The notes: generated from the letters alone by a model not told the origin. Shown: positions 1-7,337, counted from the first letter of the stretch. The stretch is 9,503 bases of DNA from Alphaproteobacteria bacterium (GCA_018820005.1 JAHJOS010000638.1:1-9503), one strand, 5' to 3'. Numbers and translations are program-made.

Positions 1-722
1 GCGACCAGATGATTGTTGGCAGAGGAGAAGCGGGAGGGAAATCGCGGCAGCCAGAAGGCACTGGCGGCAAGGATCTGCGCAGCATTCTCGCGGATGCTCT
101 CGCCCATGCGATCGCCGACCAGAGCGAGGGTGACAACGATATTGATCGCGCGCAGGGCGACCTCGATGCCTGAGGCCCAGCCGACGCCGCCAAAGGGCGG
201 ATTGGCCGCGTGCCAGCTGTCGATGGCGTCGGCAATGGCCTTCAGGCTCGCGCCATCGCCGGTCAGGCAATGATGTGTCGCCAGCACCGGCAGAAACTGC
301 AGCCGGTTGATTTCCCAGACATATTTGATGTCGCCTCTGGACCCATCGTGGCGGAAATCGATGTCGAAGGCATAGGTCTGCGGCCCGGGCCACAGCGTTG
401 AGGTCACCGGGTCCAGACGCCAGAGATCGGGGGGAAACAGCGCCTCGGGCTGACGCTGGGGCCATTCGCGCCCAAGGGCCGCATAGCGCCCCGCCAGTAT
501 TTCTGCCGCCGCCGCAGCGATGGCATCGCGCTGTGCAGCCGACGCGCCAGGGACGCGGGCAGGCAATGAGGGCAGCACTGAATGCAGCGTTCGCCCGGCA
601 AAGGCCGACCAGCTCTGGTGACGGCGCCGGGACACCCACTTGCGGGCCTTTTCGACCAGCCGATGAGCGACTTCGGCGGGCTCCATGCTGCGCAGACGAT
701 TGAGATACCAGGAAAGCGTCAT
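1..722 (-). CDS. Heparinase II/III family protein, N-terminal part (cut by window edge)
   Basis: The first 240 residues are present; the C-terminus lies beyond the left edge. The N-terminus (WYLNRLRSMEPAEVAHRL, residues 5-22) is the usual opening of alphaproteobacterial heparinase II/III proteins. It is followed by the alpha/alpha-toroid hallmarks DIKYVWEINR (131-140), NPPFGGVGWASGIEVALRA (174-192) and SSANNHLV (233-240), the start of the conserved NNH segment. Family members are polysaccharide lyases that cleave uronate-containing chains by beta-elimination, although many EPS-cluster members are uncharacterised and the C-terminal beta-sandwich is not visible here. No signal peptide is evident, as is common for these EPS-cluster forms. 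The ATG at 722 has an AGGA ribosome site 6 nt upstream. The gene is divergent from the GH5 gene. Family call firm; substrate unknown. Confidence 0.9.
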   Translation of the reverse strand, partial: MTLSWYLNRLRSMEPAEVAHRLVEKARKWVSRRRHQSWSAFAGRTLHSVLPSLPARVPGASAAQRDAIAAAAAEILAGRYAALGREWPQRQPEALFPPDLWRLDPVTSTLWPGPQTYAFDIDFRHDGSRGDIKYVWEINRLQFLPVLATHHCLTGDGASLKAIADAIDSWHAANPPFGGVGWASGIEVALRAINIVVTLALVGDRMGESIRENAAQILAASAFWLPRFPSRFSSANNHLV

Positions 723-746
723 GGAAAATCCTGCTCTTTGGGCTGT

Positions 747-755
747 CATATACCA
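747..755 (-). promoter_or_regulatory. Candidate extended -10 promoter element for the heparinase-family gene
   Basis: On the minus strand the sequence reads TGGTATATG: an extended -10 (TGn) followed by TATATG. It lies about 25 nt from the ATG at 722, giving a short leader that still contains the AGGA site. The -35 hexamer at 17-nt spacing (GCGGCA) is poor, which an extended -10 can compensate. The prediction rests on sequence alone. Confidence 0.35.
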
Positions 756-795
756 ATTGCCCAGAAACCTGCCGCACCGGCGCTGCGTTTTCGGC

Positions 796-813
796 GCGAT
801 GGGTTAACATCGC
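796..813. repeat. Short inverted repeat in the heparinase/GH5 divergent region
   Basis: GCGATG (796-801) and CATCGC (808-813) form a perfect 6-bp inverted repeat around ggttaa, ending 8 nt before the GH5 ribosome site. It could be an operator or a leader hairpin of the GH5 mRNA. No T-run follows, so it is not an intrinsic terminator. The rest of 723-835 shows no further clear element apart from the -10 candidate near 750. Confidence 0.4.
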
Positions 814-821
814 CCGAGTCT

Positions 822-828
822 GGGGGAG
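822..828 (+). promoter_or_regulatory. Ribosome binding site deciding the GH5 start
   Basis: GGGGGAG lies 7 nt before ATG 836 but only 4 nt before the in-frame GTG at 833. The normal spacing favours ATG 836. Confidence 0.6.
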
Positions 829-835
829 TGCAGTG

Positions 836-2086
836 ATGAAGCCTATGGGTGCAATATTGGCGGCGGTGCTGGCCGTGACCTCCCCCGCACTTGGCGCGCC
901 GATCAAGCTTGACCGCGGCGTAGGCGTACATGAGTGGCTCAACTGGTCGCCGCTCGATGCCGACGGCAGCTACCGCTGGCCGCCCTACCGGGACCAGCAG
1001 GAATGGCTCTCGGGCGGGCGCCCGATCAGCGACTGGGCGCCGGGCGACCAGTTCGAACGCATCCGGGCCATGGGCTTTGACTTCGTCCGGCTCAGTGTCG
1101 ATCCCGGCCCGTTGCTGGCCACCCAAGGGGCCAAGCGGGATGAGGCGCTCGACGTCCTTGCGGCAGCGGTACGGACGATCACTGCAGCCGATCTCAAGTT
1201 GGTATTCGACCTGCACGGCGTGAGCCAGGTGCCACAATACGGTATGGAAGCCATCTATGGCGGGGCCGACAGCGATGGCGTTGCGCACTATCGGGCCATG
1301 GTGGCCGATGTGGCCGCCATGCTGGTCGAGGTGGGGACAGGCGACGTTGCCCTCGAGCCCTATAACGAACCGGCCTATTATCCCTGCGACGCCAGCGGCA
1401 CCGACGACTGGCAGCGCATCATGGCCCAGACCGTGGCTGACATCAGGGCGGTCAGTACCGAGCTGACTATTGTGGCGACCGGCGCCTGTGGCGGCAGCAT
1501 CACCGGACTGACCAATCTCAATCCCGGGTTTGATGATCCCAACCTGCTCTACAGCTTCCACATGTACGAGCCGCATAGCTTTACCCATCAGCGCATGGAC
1601 GACCCTGAAGGCTTCGCATCGGGCCTGCCCTGGCCAGCCGCGACGGGGACCCCGGAGCAGGCGATCGAGGCCTTGCGCGCGCATATGAATGCCGCCGGGA
1701 TCGACGCGGGCCATCAGGCCGCCAATATCATTGCGCTGCAGGGCGAGGTGGCCAGTTATTTTCGGGAGAACTGGGGGCAAAGCCAGCTCGATGGTCGCTT
1801 TGAAGAAGCCGCGACCTGGGCGCTTGGGCACGGCATTGAACCCTCGCGCCTGTTCATGGGCGAGTTCGGCGCCATTCTGATGTCAGCCGATGGCCGCATG
1901 GGCGCCTTCAATGCAGATCGTCTGCGCTATCTGACGGCAGTACGGATGGAAGCTGAGAGATACGGCATGCCCTGGTCCATCTGGGAGTATTCGAACCCCT
2001 ATGGCATGAGTGTCATTCTGCCGGTTGGCCCGGCGGTGCCCGATACGGAAATGCTGCAGGCGCTCGGACTGGCCCTGGCTCAGTAG
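836..2086 (+). CDS. Secreted glycoside hydrolase family 5 (cellulase-like) protein
   Basis: A 416-residue protein with a short signal peptide (residues 1-21, hydrophobic core AILAAVLAV, likely cleavage after ALG or LGA), so it should act in the periplasm or outside. GH5 landmarks occur in order: VRLS with R85, FDLHG (124-128), YNEP with the predicted acid/base E178, FHMYEP with H242 and Y244, GEFG with the predicted nucleophile E343, and SIWEY with W383. All core catalytic positions are present, so an active retaining beta-glycanase is expected. No carbohydrate-binding module is visible. In EPS loci such enzymes trim or release the nascent polymer (compare the endoglycanases of rhizobial EPS systems); that role is inferred from context. 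The exact GH5 subfamily and substrate cannot be read from sequence. Its 3' end overlaps the convergent ligase gene by 7 bp. Confidence 0.88.
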   Translation: MKPMGAILAAVLAVTSPALGAPIKLDRGVGVHEWLNWSPLDADGSYRWPPYRDQQEWLSGGRPISDWAPGDQFERIRAMGFDFVRLSVDPGPLLATQGAKRDEALDVLAAAVRTITAADLKLVFDLHGVSQVPQYGMEAIYGGADSDGVAHYRAMVADVAAMLVEVGTGDVALEPYNEPAYYPCDASGTDDWQRIMAQTVADIRAVSTELTIVATGACGGSITGLTNLNPGFDDPNLLYSFHMYEPHSFTHQRMDDPEGFASGLPWPAATGTPEQAIEALRAHMNAAGIDAGHQAANIIALQGEVASYFRENWGQSQLDGRFEEAATWALGHGIEPSRLFMGEFGAILMSADGRMGAFNADRLRYLTAVRMEAERYGMPWSIWEYSNPYGMSVILPVGPAVPDTEMLQALGLALAQ

Positions 2087-3498
2087 GTGGCGAAATCGAG
2101 CCGCTGATCGATGAAAGCGCGCTTGCCGCTGCGACCGGTGTAGATCTTTTCGACTGGTCGCGCGGTGAAGTGTAGTCGGTTGTGGCAGATCGCATCGAGC
2201 TCTTTGACGAGGCGCGCAGCGTCGCTCGGAGTGCCATCCTTGGCCGGCACATAGCGGAACTCGACCTCGCCCGGTTCATCCTGGAAGAACTGGTACTCGG
2301 CAATGCCGGCGAAGAACTCCTGGTTCTCCGGCGTCATATCGGTGGTAACCACCCGCGTTCCATCGCGTGCAACCAGATAGTCCGGCTTGCGTCGGGGCGA
2401 AAGATCGCTCACTCGCATACGCTGCCCATTTTCCGCCGTCGGCAATTGTACGAGCCGGCCAATGTCGCCAGTGTCGTAGCGGATCATCGGCATGCCTGTG
2501 GACAGGAAACCCGTGCCGATAACCCGACCTTCCTGGCCGATCTCTGTTACCGGCTTCCCCTGCGCGTCGACCAGTTCCGCCAGGCCATAGAGGGGATTGA
2601 ATTCATAAGTGCCTTGGGCGCCAGGCACTTCGGCCGCAAAAAGCACCTTCTCGCTCAGCCCATAGAAGCAGGAGAATTGCGGGTTCCCCAGAACGCGCGA
2701 AATGAAGCGCCGCTGGTGCGCGAACGTCGGCTCCGAAATGGGCATCAGACCCTTGATCGGCTTTTTCGGCGTCCTGCCCAGAACCTCCATCTGGCGGCAG
2801 AAAAGCTCGATCGCCGATGGATAGCCGTAGATGTACTGCACGCCACGCGCGTCGATCAGATCGAGAAAGAGCGAGGCATCTTGGGGGGTCAATGGATAGA
2901 CCGACAGGCGCAATTCCTTGAGTGCCGGATCCCAATCGTGAAGATTTATCCCCCGGGGATCCAGGCCGAAGCCGCGCAGACAAACCCGGGCATCGCCCTC
3001 CGAATAGCCGATACGGGACCACACGTCATAGACAAAGGCGATCTCGCGCGTGCTGCGGCCCTTGTCGAGATAGAAGCCAAAAGGCGCCTCGGAATTGGAA
3101 CCACTTGTCTCGACCCAGTCGACCTCACTAAGCGGCACGGCGAGCGCCCGCTTGCCCGCAGCGCCAATGGCCGCCTTGTCCAGGATCGGCAGCCTGGTGA
3201 TGTCGGAAAGCGAGAGGCTAGCGGGATCAAACGCACTGCCGAAAGTCGCGTCGATCAATTCACGGTAGAAAGGGCTACCCTTGTGGGCCTTGGCCACCAG
3301 CGCCTGCAGTGACTGCAATTGCATTTGCGCGGCATAGACGTGGTCATGCTGTGCCCGCGCGATTTTTTTGCGCTGCTCGCGATAGGTCGTCCCATACTTG
3401 AGCATGGCAGGCATCAGGCCGATAACCGGCCGTGCCGCCATTCTCAGCCACCTCGGGCCCCGAACATAGGCACCGCGTGCCCGATCCAGCCAACTCAT
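2080..3498 (-). CDS. PaaK/CapK-like AMP-forming ligase (phenylacetate-CoA ligase family)
   Basis: A 472-residue protein of the adenylate-forming superfamily, nearest the phenylacetate-CoA ligase/CapK branch common in polysaccharide clusters. Visible motifs: a degenerate P-loop TSGSNSEAPFGFY (131-143, replacing the usual TSGTTGxP), YGLSE (279-283), IRYDTGD (339-345), the hinge-region RRKPDYLV (369-376) and a C-terminal GRSGKRAF whose K459 is at the position of the adenylation lysine. Such enzymes activate a carboxylate as acyl-AMP and usually pass it to CoA or another thiol; the substrate here is unknown. No membrane segment or signal peptide is seen, so it is cytoplasmic. ATG 3498 is chosen because it overlaps the upstream stop as ATGA and has a G-rich ribosome site (3501-3508). 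A start at 3534 would add 12 residues inside the preceding gene. It is probably translationally coupled to the FemAB-like gene. Confidence 0.85.
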   Translation of the reverse strand: MSWLDRARGAYVRGPRWLRMAARPVIGLMPAMLKYGTTYREQRKKIARAQHDHVYAAQMQLQSLQALVAKAHKGSPFYRELIDATFGSAFDPASLSLSDITRLPILDKAAIGAAGKRALAVPLSEVDWVETSGSNSEAPFGFYLDKGRSTREIAFVYDVWSRIGYSEGDARVCLRGFGLDPRGINLHDWDPALKELRLSVYPLTPQDASLFLDLIDARGVQYIYGYPSAIELFCRQMEVLGRTPKKPIKGLMPISEPTFAHQRRFISRVLGNPQFSCFYGLSEKVLFAAEVPGAQGTYEFNPLYGLAELVDAQGKPVTEIGQEGRVIGTGFLSTGMPMIRYDTGDIGRLVQLPTAENGQRMRVSDLSPRRKPDYLVARDGTRVVTTDMTPENQEFFAGIAEYQFFQDEPGEVEFRYVPAKDGTPSDAARLVKELDAICHNRLHFTARPVEKIYTGRSGKRAFIDQRLDFATY

Positions 3499-4451
3499 TC
3501 TTCCCCCCGGAATACTGCACGAAAGCTCATCCACTCGCCGGCGAGCCTGAATTCAACCGGACGCATGGTTTGCTTGAATTGAGTATATCCATCACCTGGA
3601 CGCAGCCCGCCGATATCGAACTGGCGCACGCCGCGCCGCTTCATCTCCTTGATCACGGCCCACATCAGAAAATTGCCAGCGTTCACCCGTCGCCCGTCGG
3701 GCCCAAACCAGCCAATATGATATTCCGCGCAATCGCCAAAGCGCACCACCGACATGCCGGCGACAGGCTGCCCGTTGTGCACCATCTGAAAGACCAGCAC
3801 GTTCTGCGGTGCCGCAGCACGTATGCCGCCCAGCAGTGTCGGCGACGGCCCGGCGAATTTCTTGTCGCTCATGTTGGCGACGTGCCGATCAATGAGCCAC
3901 TGATAACTTGCCTCGTCATCGTGGATATTGAGCTCAGCCCCAGCCTTTTGCGCCTGACGCCACCGGTTGCGAAACGTCGAGCCCAAGCCAGACCATATAG
4001 CTTCCTCGTCACCGGTCAGATCAAGTCTACCGGAGCGCCAGCCATTGTCGTGGCGCAAGCGAAAACCGGCTCTGGTCAGGATGGCCGTGCTCTCCGGCCC
4101 ATGCGGCAGCGCAGGCGCAATCAGCAAAGGCCCCTGCCAGCGCCGACGCACGGCAGTATAGATCGCGGCCAGATCGTCGTCTGTCATATCCGCGTCGAGC
4201 AGCACAGGGCCACGATTGAGACGGGCGAGCACAGTGACACCGAGGACCCGCCGCACCAGTACTGTAGCAATGGCCAACGTCCGGCCATCGCGCTGAAAAG
4301 CTACGCGAACGATTCCCCAACCCTCAGCACGCTTGCCCTCGCCATAGGCAAACGACTGGGGCAAGTGCGGCACGGCTGCTTGTGCCAAGAGGTCGTCCCA
4401 AGCGGCGTGATCGGACACCGGAACGACAGCAATGGCAGCGCGCTCATTCAT
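3495..4451 (-). CDS. FemAB/GNAT-like acyltransferase (Acetyltransf_6 type)
   Basis: A 318-residue protein with the two-domain layout of FemAB-like GNAT proteins. The N-terminal half carries the family signature PQSFAYGEGKRAEGWG (31-46). The C-terminal half (about 143-315) has the R/K-rich stretch FRNRWRQAQKAG (160-171), a GNAT strand-helix region with GNFLMWAVIKEMKRRG (259-274) and the hallmark FDIGGLRPGDGYTQFKQTM (278-296). FemA/B/X proteins transfer amino acids from aminoacyl-tRNA to cell-wall precursors, while related EPS-cluster proteins are presumed to acylate sugars or lipid-linked oligosaccharides. Which donor is used here cannot be told. No membrane segment is seen. The next gene, an AMP-forming ligase, starts within this stop codon, suggesting one pathway. 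No strong ribosome site precedes ATG 4451; the next ATG choices would cut into the N-terminal domain. Confidence 0.8.
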   Translation of the reverse strand: MNERAAIAVVPVSDHAAWDDLLAQAAVPHLPQSFAYGEGKRAEGWGIVRVAFQRDGRTLAIATVLVRRVLGVTVLARLNRGPVLLDADMTDDDLAAIYTAVRRRWQGPLLIAPALPHGPESTAILTRAGFRLRHDNGWRSGRLDLTGDEEAIWSGLGSTFRNRWRQAQKAGAELNIHDDEASYQWLIDRHVANMSDKKFAGPSPTLLGGIRAAAPQNVLVFQMVHNGQPVAGMSVVRFGDCAEYHIGWFGPDGRRVNAGNFLMWAVIKEMKRRGVRQFDIGGLRPGDGYTQFKQTMRPVEFRLAGEWMSFRAVFRGEE

Positions 4452-4573
4452 GACGTGAAAATGGCTTTGTAGTACGACCTAAAGCAGATCAACATCTGGT
4501 CAAATATCTCCAGGCAAACGAGAAAAGATGTTGCTGTGGACGGCACTATCGATCAGAAAACCTTACAGTCGGG
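4452..4573. other. Intergenic region between the GT4 gene and the FemAB-like gene
   Basis: 122 bases, more AT-rich than the flanking genes. It holds a perfect 5-bp inverted repeat CAGAT-caac-ATCTG (4485-4498) and, on the minus strand just upstream of it, a -35-like TTGACC (4502-4497), but no convincing -10 at normal spacing. There is no T-run after the hairpin, so termination of the GT4 transcript is not supported. GT4, FemAB-like and ligase genes could share one transcript, or the last two could have their own promoter here. Confidence 0.4.
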
Positions 4574-5677
4574 TTAGGAGGGACCAACTGAGCTAGTCCA
4601 GACGTCGCGGATGGCTCTTGCAAATGGCGCCAGATCCAGCCGCTCCCGGTGTACGATCTGGGCGTTTTGGCCAAGACGATCACGCAGCGCTCGATCCTCG
4701 ACCAGACGCGTCAGGGCAGCGGTCAGAGCTTCGACGTCACCCGGCTGCACCAGAAGGCCTGTCTCGCCATCGGTAATGATGTCTTCAACCGCGCCAACAG
4801 GCGTCGTGACAACAGCAAGACCCGCAGCCATCCCCTCGATGACCGAGACCGGCAGGTTTTCGGCAAATGATGGCAGCACGAGGATATCGGCCGAGGCGAT
4901 CAACTGTGCGACAGTGTCAGGCCCGACCCAGCCCGGCAGGGCAACGCGATCGGCCATGCCCAGTTCGGTTGCCCTGGCGCGAGCAGCGTCTACCGCGCCA
5001 TCTCCGGCGATAGTCGCGCGCCAGTGCGGGTTCTCCCGCATGCGAAACAGTGCTTCCCCCAGTTGCGGCACGCCCTTGCGGTCGCCAATGCGGCCGAGAA
5101 ACAGCATGTGTACGGTGTCTCCGCCCCCCAGGTGTGGCAGCCGCGGCACCTCTGTGGCGTTGGGAACAATCACGATCCTGTCTGCTGCACCAGGCGCCCG
5201 GCTCGAGATGAAAGTGCGCCAGACACGGCCAAGTACCACCACATGGGCTGCATGTTCAAACATGTCGCGGATCAGGCGGCTGCCAAGGCCGTTACCGGCC
5301 TTCCAGAACGTCTGATATTCCGCGCCGTGCAGGTGCAGCACATAAGGTACCCCGAGCAGCCGGGCGAACCGCGCAATCACGATCTTGCGGTAAGTACTGC
5401 CATTGCTCGACACGTTGAGGTGCACGACATCGACATTGCCGCCCAGCCGCGCCACAAGCAGGCGCAGGCAAAAACACGTCGCATAGAAAATGGAAAGCGC
5501 TACATGGCCTGAGCCACGACTAGGCAGGAACCGGACGTTTAGACCGGGGTGACCTTCACGCTCCAGCTGCATCTTGAGCGTGGCCATGACACGGTCGATA
5601 CCACCCTGCCCTGAGGTTCCCGAGGGCGTGGCGACCAGGACTTGGAGCAATGGCGTGGCTTTGGAGGGTTCGATCAT
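4574..5677 (-). CDS. Glycosyltransferase family 4 (GT-B fold)
   Basis: A 367-residue protein of normal length for a GT4 enzyme. The N-terminal domain has the glycine-rich loop PSGTSGQGGIDRV (18-30) after the first strand, and LHLHGAEY (114-121). The C-terminal nucleotide-sugar domain has LFLGRIGDRKGV (192-203, with the donor-phosphate-binding R/K pair R196 and K201), LPGWV (247-251) and the EX7E motif E273-x7-E281 followed by GMAAGLAVVTTPVGAVEDI. This is a retaining glycosyltransferase that would add a sugar from a nucleotide donor to a lipid-linked intermediate at the cytoplasmic face of the inner membrane. Donor and linkage are not predictable from sequence. The start at 5677 has an AAGG ribosome site 5 nt away. 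The gene is divergent from the flippase and leads the minus-strand block with the FemAB-like and ligase genes. Confidence 0.93.
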   Translation of the reverse strand: MIEPSKATPLLQVLVATPSGTSGQGGIDRVMATLKMQLEREGHPGLNVRFLPSRGSGHVALSIFYATCFCLRLLVARLGGNVDVVHLNVSSNGSTYRKIVIARFARLLGVPYVLHLHGAEYQTFWKAGNGLGSRLIRDMFEHAAHVVVLGRVWRTFISSRAPGAADRIVIVPNATEVPRLPHLGGGDTVHMLFLGRIGDRKGVPQLGEALFRMRENPHWRATIAGDGAVDAARARATELGMADRVALPGWVGPDTVAQLIASADILVLPSFAENLPVSVIEGMAAGLAVVTTPVGAVEDIITDGETGLLVQPGDVEALTAALTRLVEDRALRDRLGQNAQIVHRERLDLAPFARAIRDVWTSSVGPS

Positions 5678-5697
5678 GGTCGCCTTGCCTAGCCCAA

Positions 5698-5712
5698 TCG
5701 CGAAAAACGCGA
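5698..5712 (-). promoter_or_regulatory. Leader hairpin candidate upstream of the GT4 gene
   Basis: TCGCG-AAAAA-CGCGA is a perfect 5-bp inverted repeat with a 5-nt loop, 20 nt upstream of the GT4 start codon. It could be a 5' UTR hairpin or a small operator. Its function is unknown and it may be chance in GC-rich DNA. Confidence 0.3.
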
Positions 5713-5805
5713 CAGCGCGCGATCAAGTTAAGGTTTACGCGCGGCGGCTTGCTTTAAATTGTCCGCATTCACGCTGACGAGGGTTTGCGCTGGGCGAGCG
5801 CGCCG

Positions 5806-5834
5806 GGGACAGCTAAAGCTGCAACACTTGTAAT
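5806..5834 (+). promoter_or_regulatory. Predicted sigma-70-type promoter of the flippase gene
   Basis: A -35 GGGACA (5806-5811, 4/6 to TTGACA) and a -10 TGTAAT (5829-5834, 5/6 to TATAAT) are separated by exactly 17 nt. Transcription would start near 5841 and leave a leader of about 44 nt with a good ribosome site. This is the best-formed promoter in the window; it remains a sequence prediction. Confidence 0.5.
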
Positions 5835-5850
5835 GCTGCAGCACGTACAA
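5828..5850. promoter_or_regulatory. Imperfect 23-bp palindrome over the flippase promoter (candidate operator)
   Basis: TTGTA (5828-5832), GCTGCAGC (5835-5842, itself a perfect palindrome) and TACAA (5846-5850) form an almost symmetric 23-bp element; only the short joints AT and ACG break the symmetry. It covers the predicted -10 and start point, the usual position of a repressor site. The binding protein is unknown. Confidence 0.45.
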
Positions 5851-5871
5851 TTCTGCCGCATTTGGCCAGCC

Positions 5872-5876
5872 AGGAA
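5872..5876 (+). promoter_or_regulatory. Ribosome binding site supporting the TTG start of the flippase
   Basis: AGGAA lies 8 nt before TTG 5885. The reading frame is open upstream only to a TAA at 5831 and contains no ATG or GTG there, so TTG 5885 is the best start. Confidence 0.6.
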
Positions 5877-5884
5877 CGCCTTTT

Positions 5885-7324
5885 TTGCTTTTACGTTCAA
5901 CGCTCATCTATGCGCCGGCAATCCTGCTGACCCGGCTATCGGCCCTGCTGTTGCTGGCCATAGCCACGCGCCTGGTTGACCAGACAGAATATGGCCTGCT
6001 GACGCTGGTGGTCACCATCGGCGAAATGACCGATATCGCCACAACCAACTGGCTGCGCATATCCCTGCTGCGCCTGGGTGGCCGCAAGGACATCAGCCGG
6101 GGCAGCCTGTTTCTGGCAGGCCGGGTGATGGTGCTCAGCACGCTGGTGGCGCTGGTGGCATCGGCGGGCGCCTCGATGCTGGTGGCGCCCGATCGCTGGA
6201 TCGAGTTCGCCCTGGCGGTGGGGGGATATCTGGTGGCCGGCACGCTTGGTCGCTTTGCCCTGACGGTGCTGCAGATGCAGCAACGGCACTCGAGCTATAG
6301 CCTGCTCGAGTTCCTGCGCGCCATTCTGCAACTCGTGCTGCCGCTGCTGGCCATCACCATCCTGCCGGGATCCTTCCTTGCCGTTTCGCTGGGATCAAGC
6401 CTTGGCGTGCTCATCGCCGGGCTGGTTGCCGGCGCATTGGCATGGCGCAAGGTTGTCGCGGGGAGCGCCAGCTTCACCCAGCGCGAGTTCTTTGCCTTCG
6501 GCATTCCCCTGGTGGTGATGGCGCTGGTCGGCTTCGGACTCAACAATGCCGAGCGCCTGTTCCTCAATGCCTATTACGACGCCGGCGCCGTCGCCATTTT
6601 CGCGGCGGCCTATGCGCTGGCGCGGCAGCCCATCGACATGGTGGCCAATGCCATCAACATGGGCGCCTTTCCCGAGGTGGTCGGCAAGTTCGATAGCGAA
6701 GGCCCAGATGCCGCCGCCGCGTTCCTGTCGCGCATCATGGCCCTGATGCTGCGGCTATGCCTGCCCGTGGCGGCCCTGCTGGTGGCACTGGGGTCCCAGA
6801 TTACGGCCGTCGTCTTGCCGGCGGACTACCATGGCCATGTCGACCAGCTGTTTCCCATCATCGCCTTTTCGATCCTGTGCACCAATCTGGCCAGCTTCGT
6901 TTATGGCAGCGTGGTGCATGCGCACAAAAAGCCGTGGCTGCTGGTTTGGGTCAACGCCATTGGATCGATCGGCACGATCGGCCTGTCGCTGCTGCTGATC
7001 CCCGGCATGGCCGAGACCGGCGCGGCACTGGCGCTTGCCGGGGGAACGCTGGTGCATCTGGCAACCTGCATCATCATCAGCGAGCGGCTGACCCATGTGC
7101 CGGTGCCGTGGCGGGACCTGTCGATTTCGCTGGGCATCGCCCTGATGACGGGCGTGGTCGCCGCATTGGGCAGCGCGGGCCTGGGCGAAGCGGCCGCGAT
7201 TGTCCGGCTTCTGGTAGGGGGCATGGCGGGCGGGGCGACGTTCCTGGCGCTCAACGCCCTGTTCCACCGCGACGAGACGCTGGCATTGGCGCATCGTCTG
7301 CGGGCCAGGCTGGGACTTGCCTGA
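5885..7324 (+). CDS. Wzx-like polysaccharide flippase (MOP superfamily)
   Basis: A 479-residue integral membrane protein, within the usual 420-520 range, with about 12-14 hydrophobic segments from residue 6 to about 460. Family features: an N-terminal helix running into TRLVDQTEYGLLTL (28-41), FGIPLV (205-210), NNAERLFLNAYYDAGAVAIFAAAY (220-243) containing the conserved NxxxRxxL-type loop, and IPGMAETGAALA (372-383), the GxxGAA motif of MOP flippases. It would move undecaprenyl-linked repeat units across the inner membrane for Wzy-dependent assembly; no Wzy is in the window. The start is TTG 5885, because the first membrane helix begins at once and the next Met (residue 48) would remove it. 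The weak start codon may limit expression of this transporter. Expression probably depends on the promoter and palindrome just upstream. It converges on the WecG-family gene with 9 bp between stops. Confidence 0.9.
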   Translation: MLLRSTLIYAPAILLTRLSALLLLAIATRLVDQTEYGLLTLVVTIGEMTDIATTNWLRISLLRLGGRKDISRGSLFLAGRVMVLSTLVALVASAGASMLVAPDRWIEFALAVGGYLVAGTLGRFALTVLQMQQRHSSYSLLEFLRAILQLVLPLLAITILPGSFLAVSLGSSLGVLIAGLVAGALAWRKVVAGSASFTQREFFAFGIPLVVMALVGFGLNNAERLFLNAYYDAGAVAIFAAAYALARQPIDMVANAINMGAFPEVVGKFDSEGPDAAAAFLSRIMALMLRLCLPVAALLVALGSQITAVVLPADYHGHVDQLFPIIAFSILCTNLASFVYGSVVHAHKKPWLLVWVNAIGSIGTIGLSLLLIPGMAETGAALALAGGTLVHLATCIIISERLTHVPVPWRDLSISLGIALMTGVVAALGSAGLGEAAAIVRLLVGGMAGGATFLALNALFHRDETLALAHRLRARLGLA

Positions 7325-7337
7325 GCCTCGATCTCAG
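7321..7337. repeat. Short inverted repeat between the convergent stops
   Basis: CTGAG (7321-7325) and CTCAG (7333-7337) could pair around a 7-nt loop, with both stop codons inside or next to the stem. It lacks a T-run on either strand, so a bidirectional terminator role is only a possibility. Confidence 0.25.

Noticed and set aside
803..810. CtrA-type site (TTAACCAT or TTAA-N7-TTAA)
   Set aside because: TTAACAT lacks one base of the half site on the plus strand, the minus strand reads TTAACCCAT with one extra base, and no second TTAA is at the required spacing; the pair at 8253 and 8284 is also wrongly spaced.
746..1831. Long open frame on the minus strand opposite the GH5 gene
   Set aside because: It is fully antisense to a gene with signal peptide and complete GH5 motifs, its product has no recognisable domain, and long antisense frames are common in GC-rich DNA.
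2182..3312. 376-codon open frame on the plus strand opposite the ligase gene
   Set aside because: Arg/His-rich product without domain pattern; the minus strand carries clear adenylate-forming motifs across the same span.
3432..4472. 346-codon open frame on the plus strand opposite the FemAB-like gene
   Set aside because: No family features and no ribosome site; the minus-strand frame has the FemAB signatures.
4485..4498. Intrinsic terminator after the GT4 gene
   Set aside because: The stem is only 5 bp and no T-run follows in the direction of transcription.
5785..5979. Small plus-strand frame over the GT4/flippase intergenic region
   Set aside because: It runs out of frame into the flippase start, lacks a ribosome site, and overlaps the promoter and palindrome.
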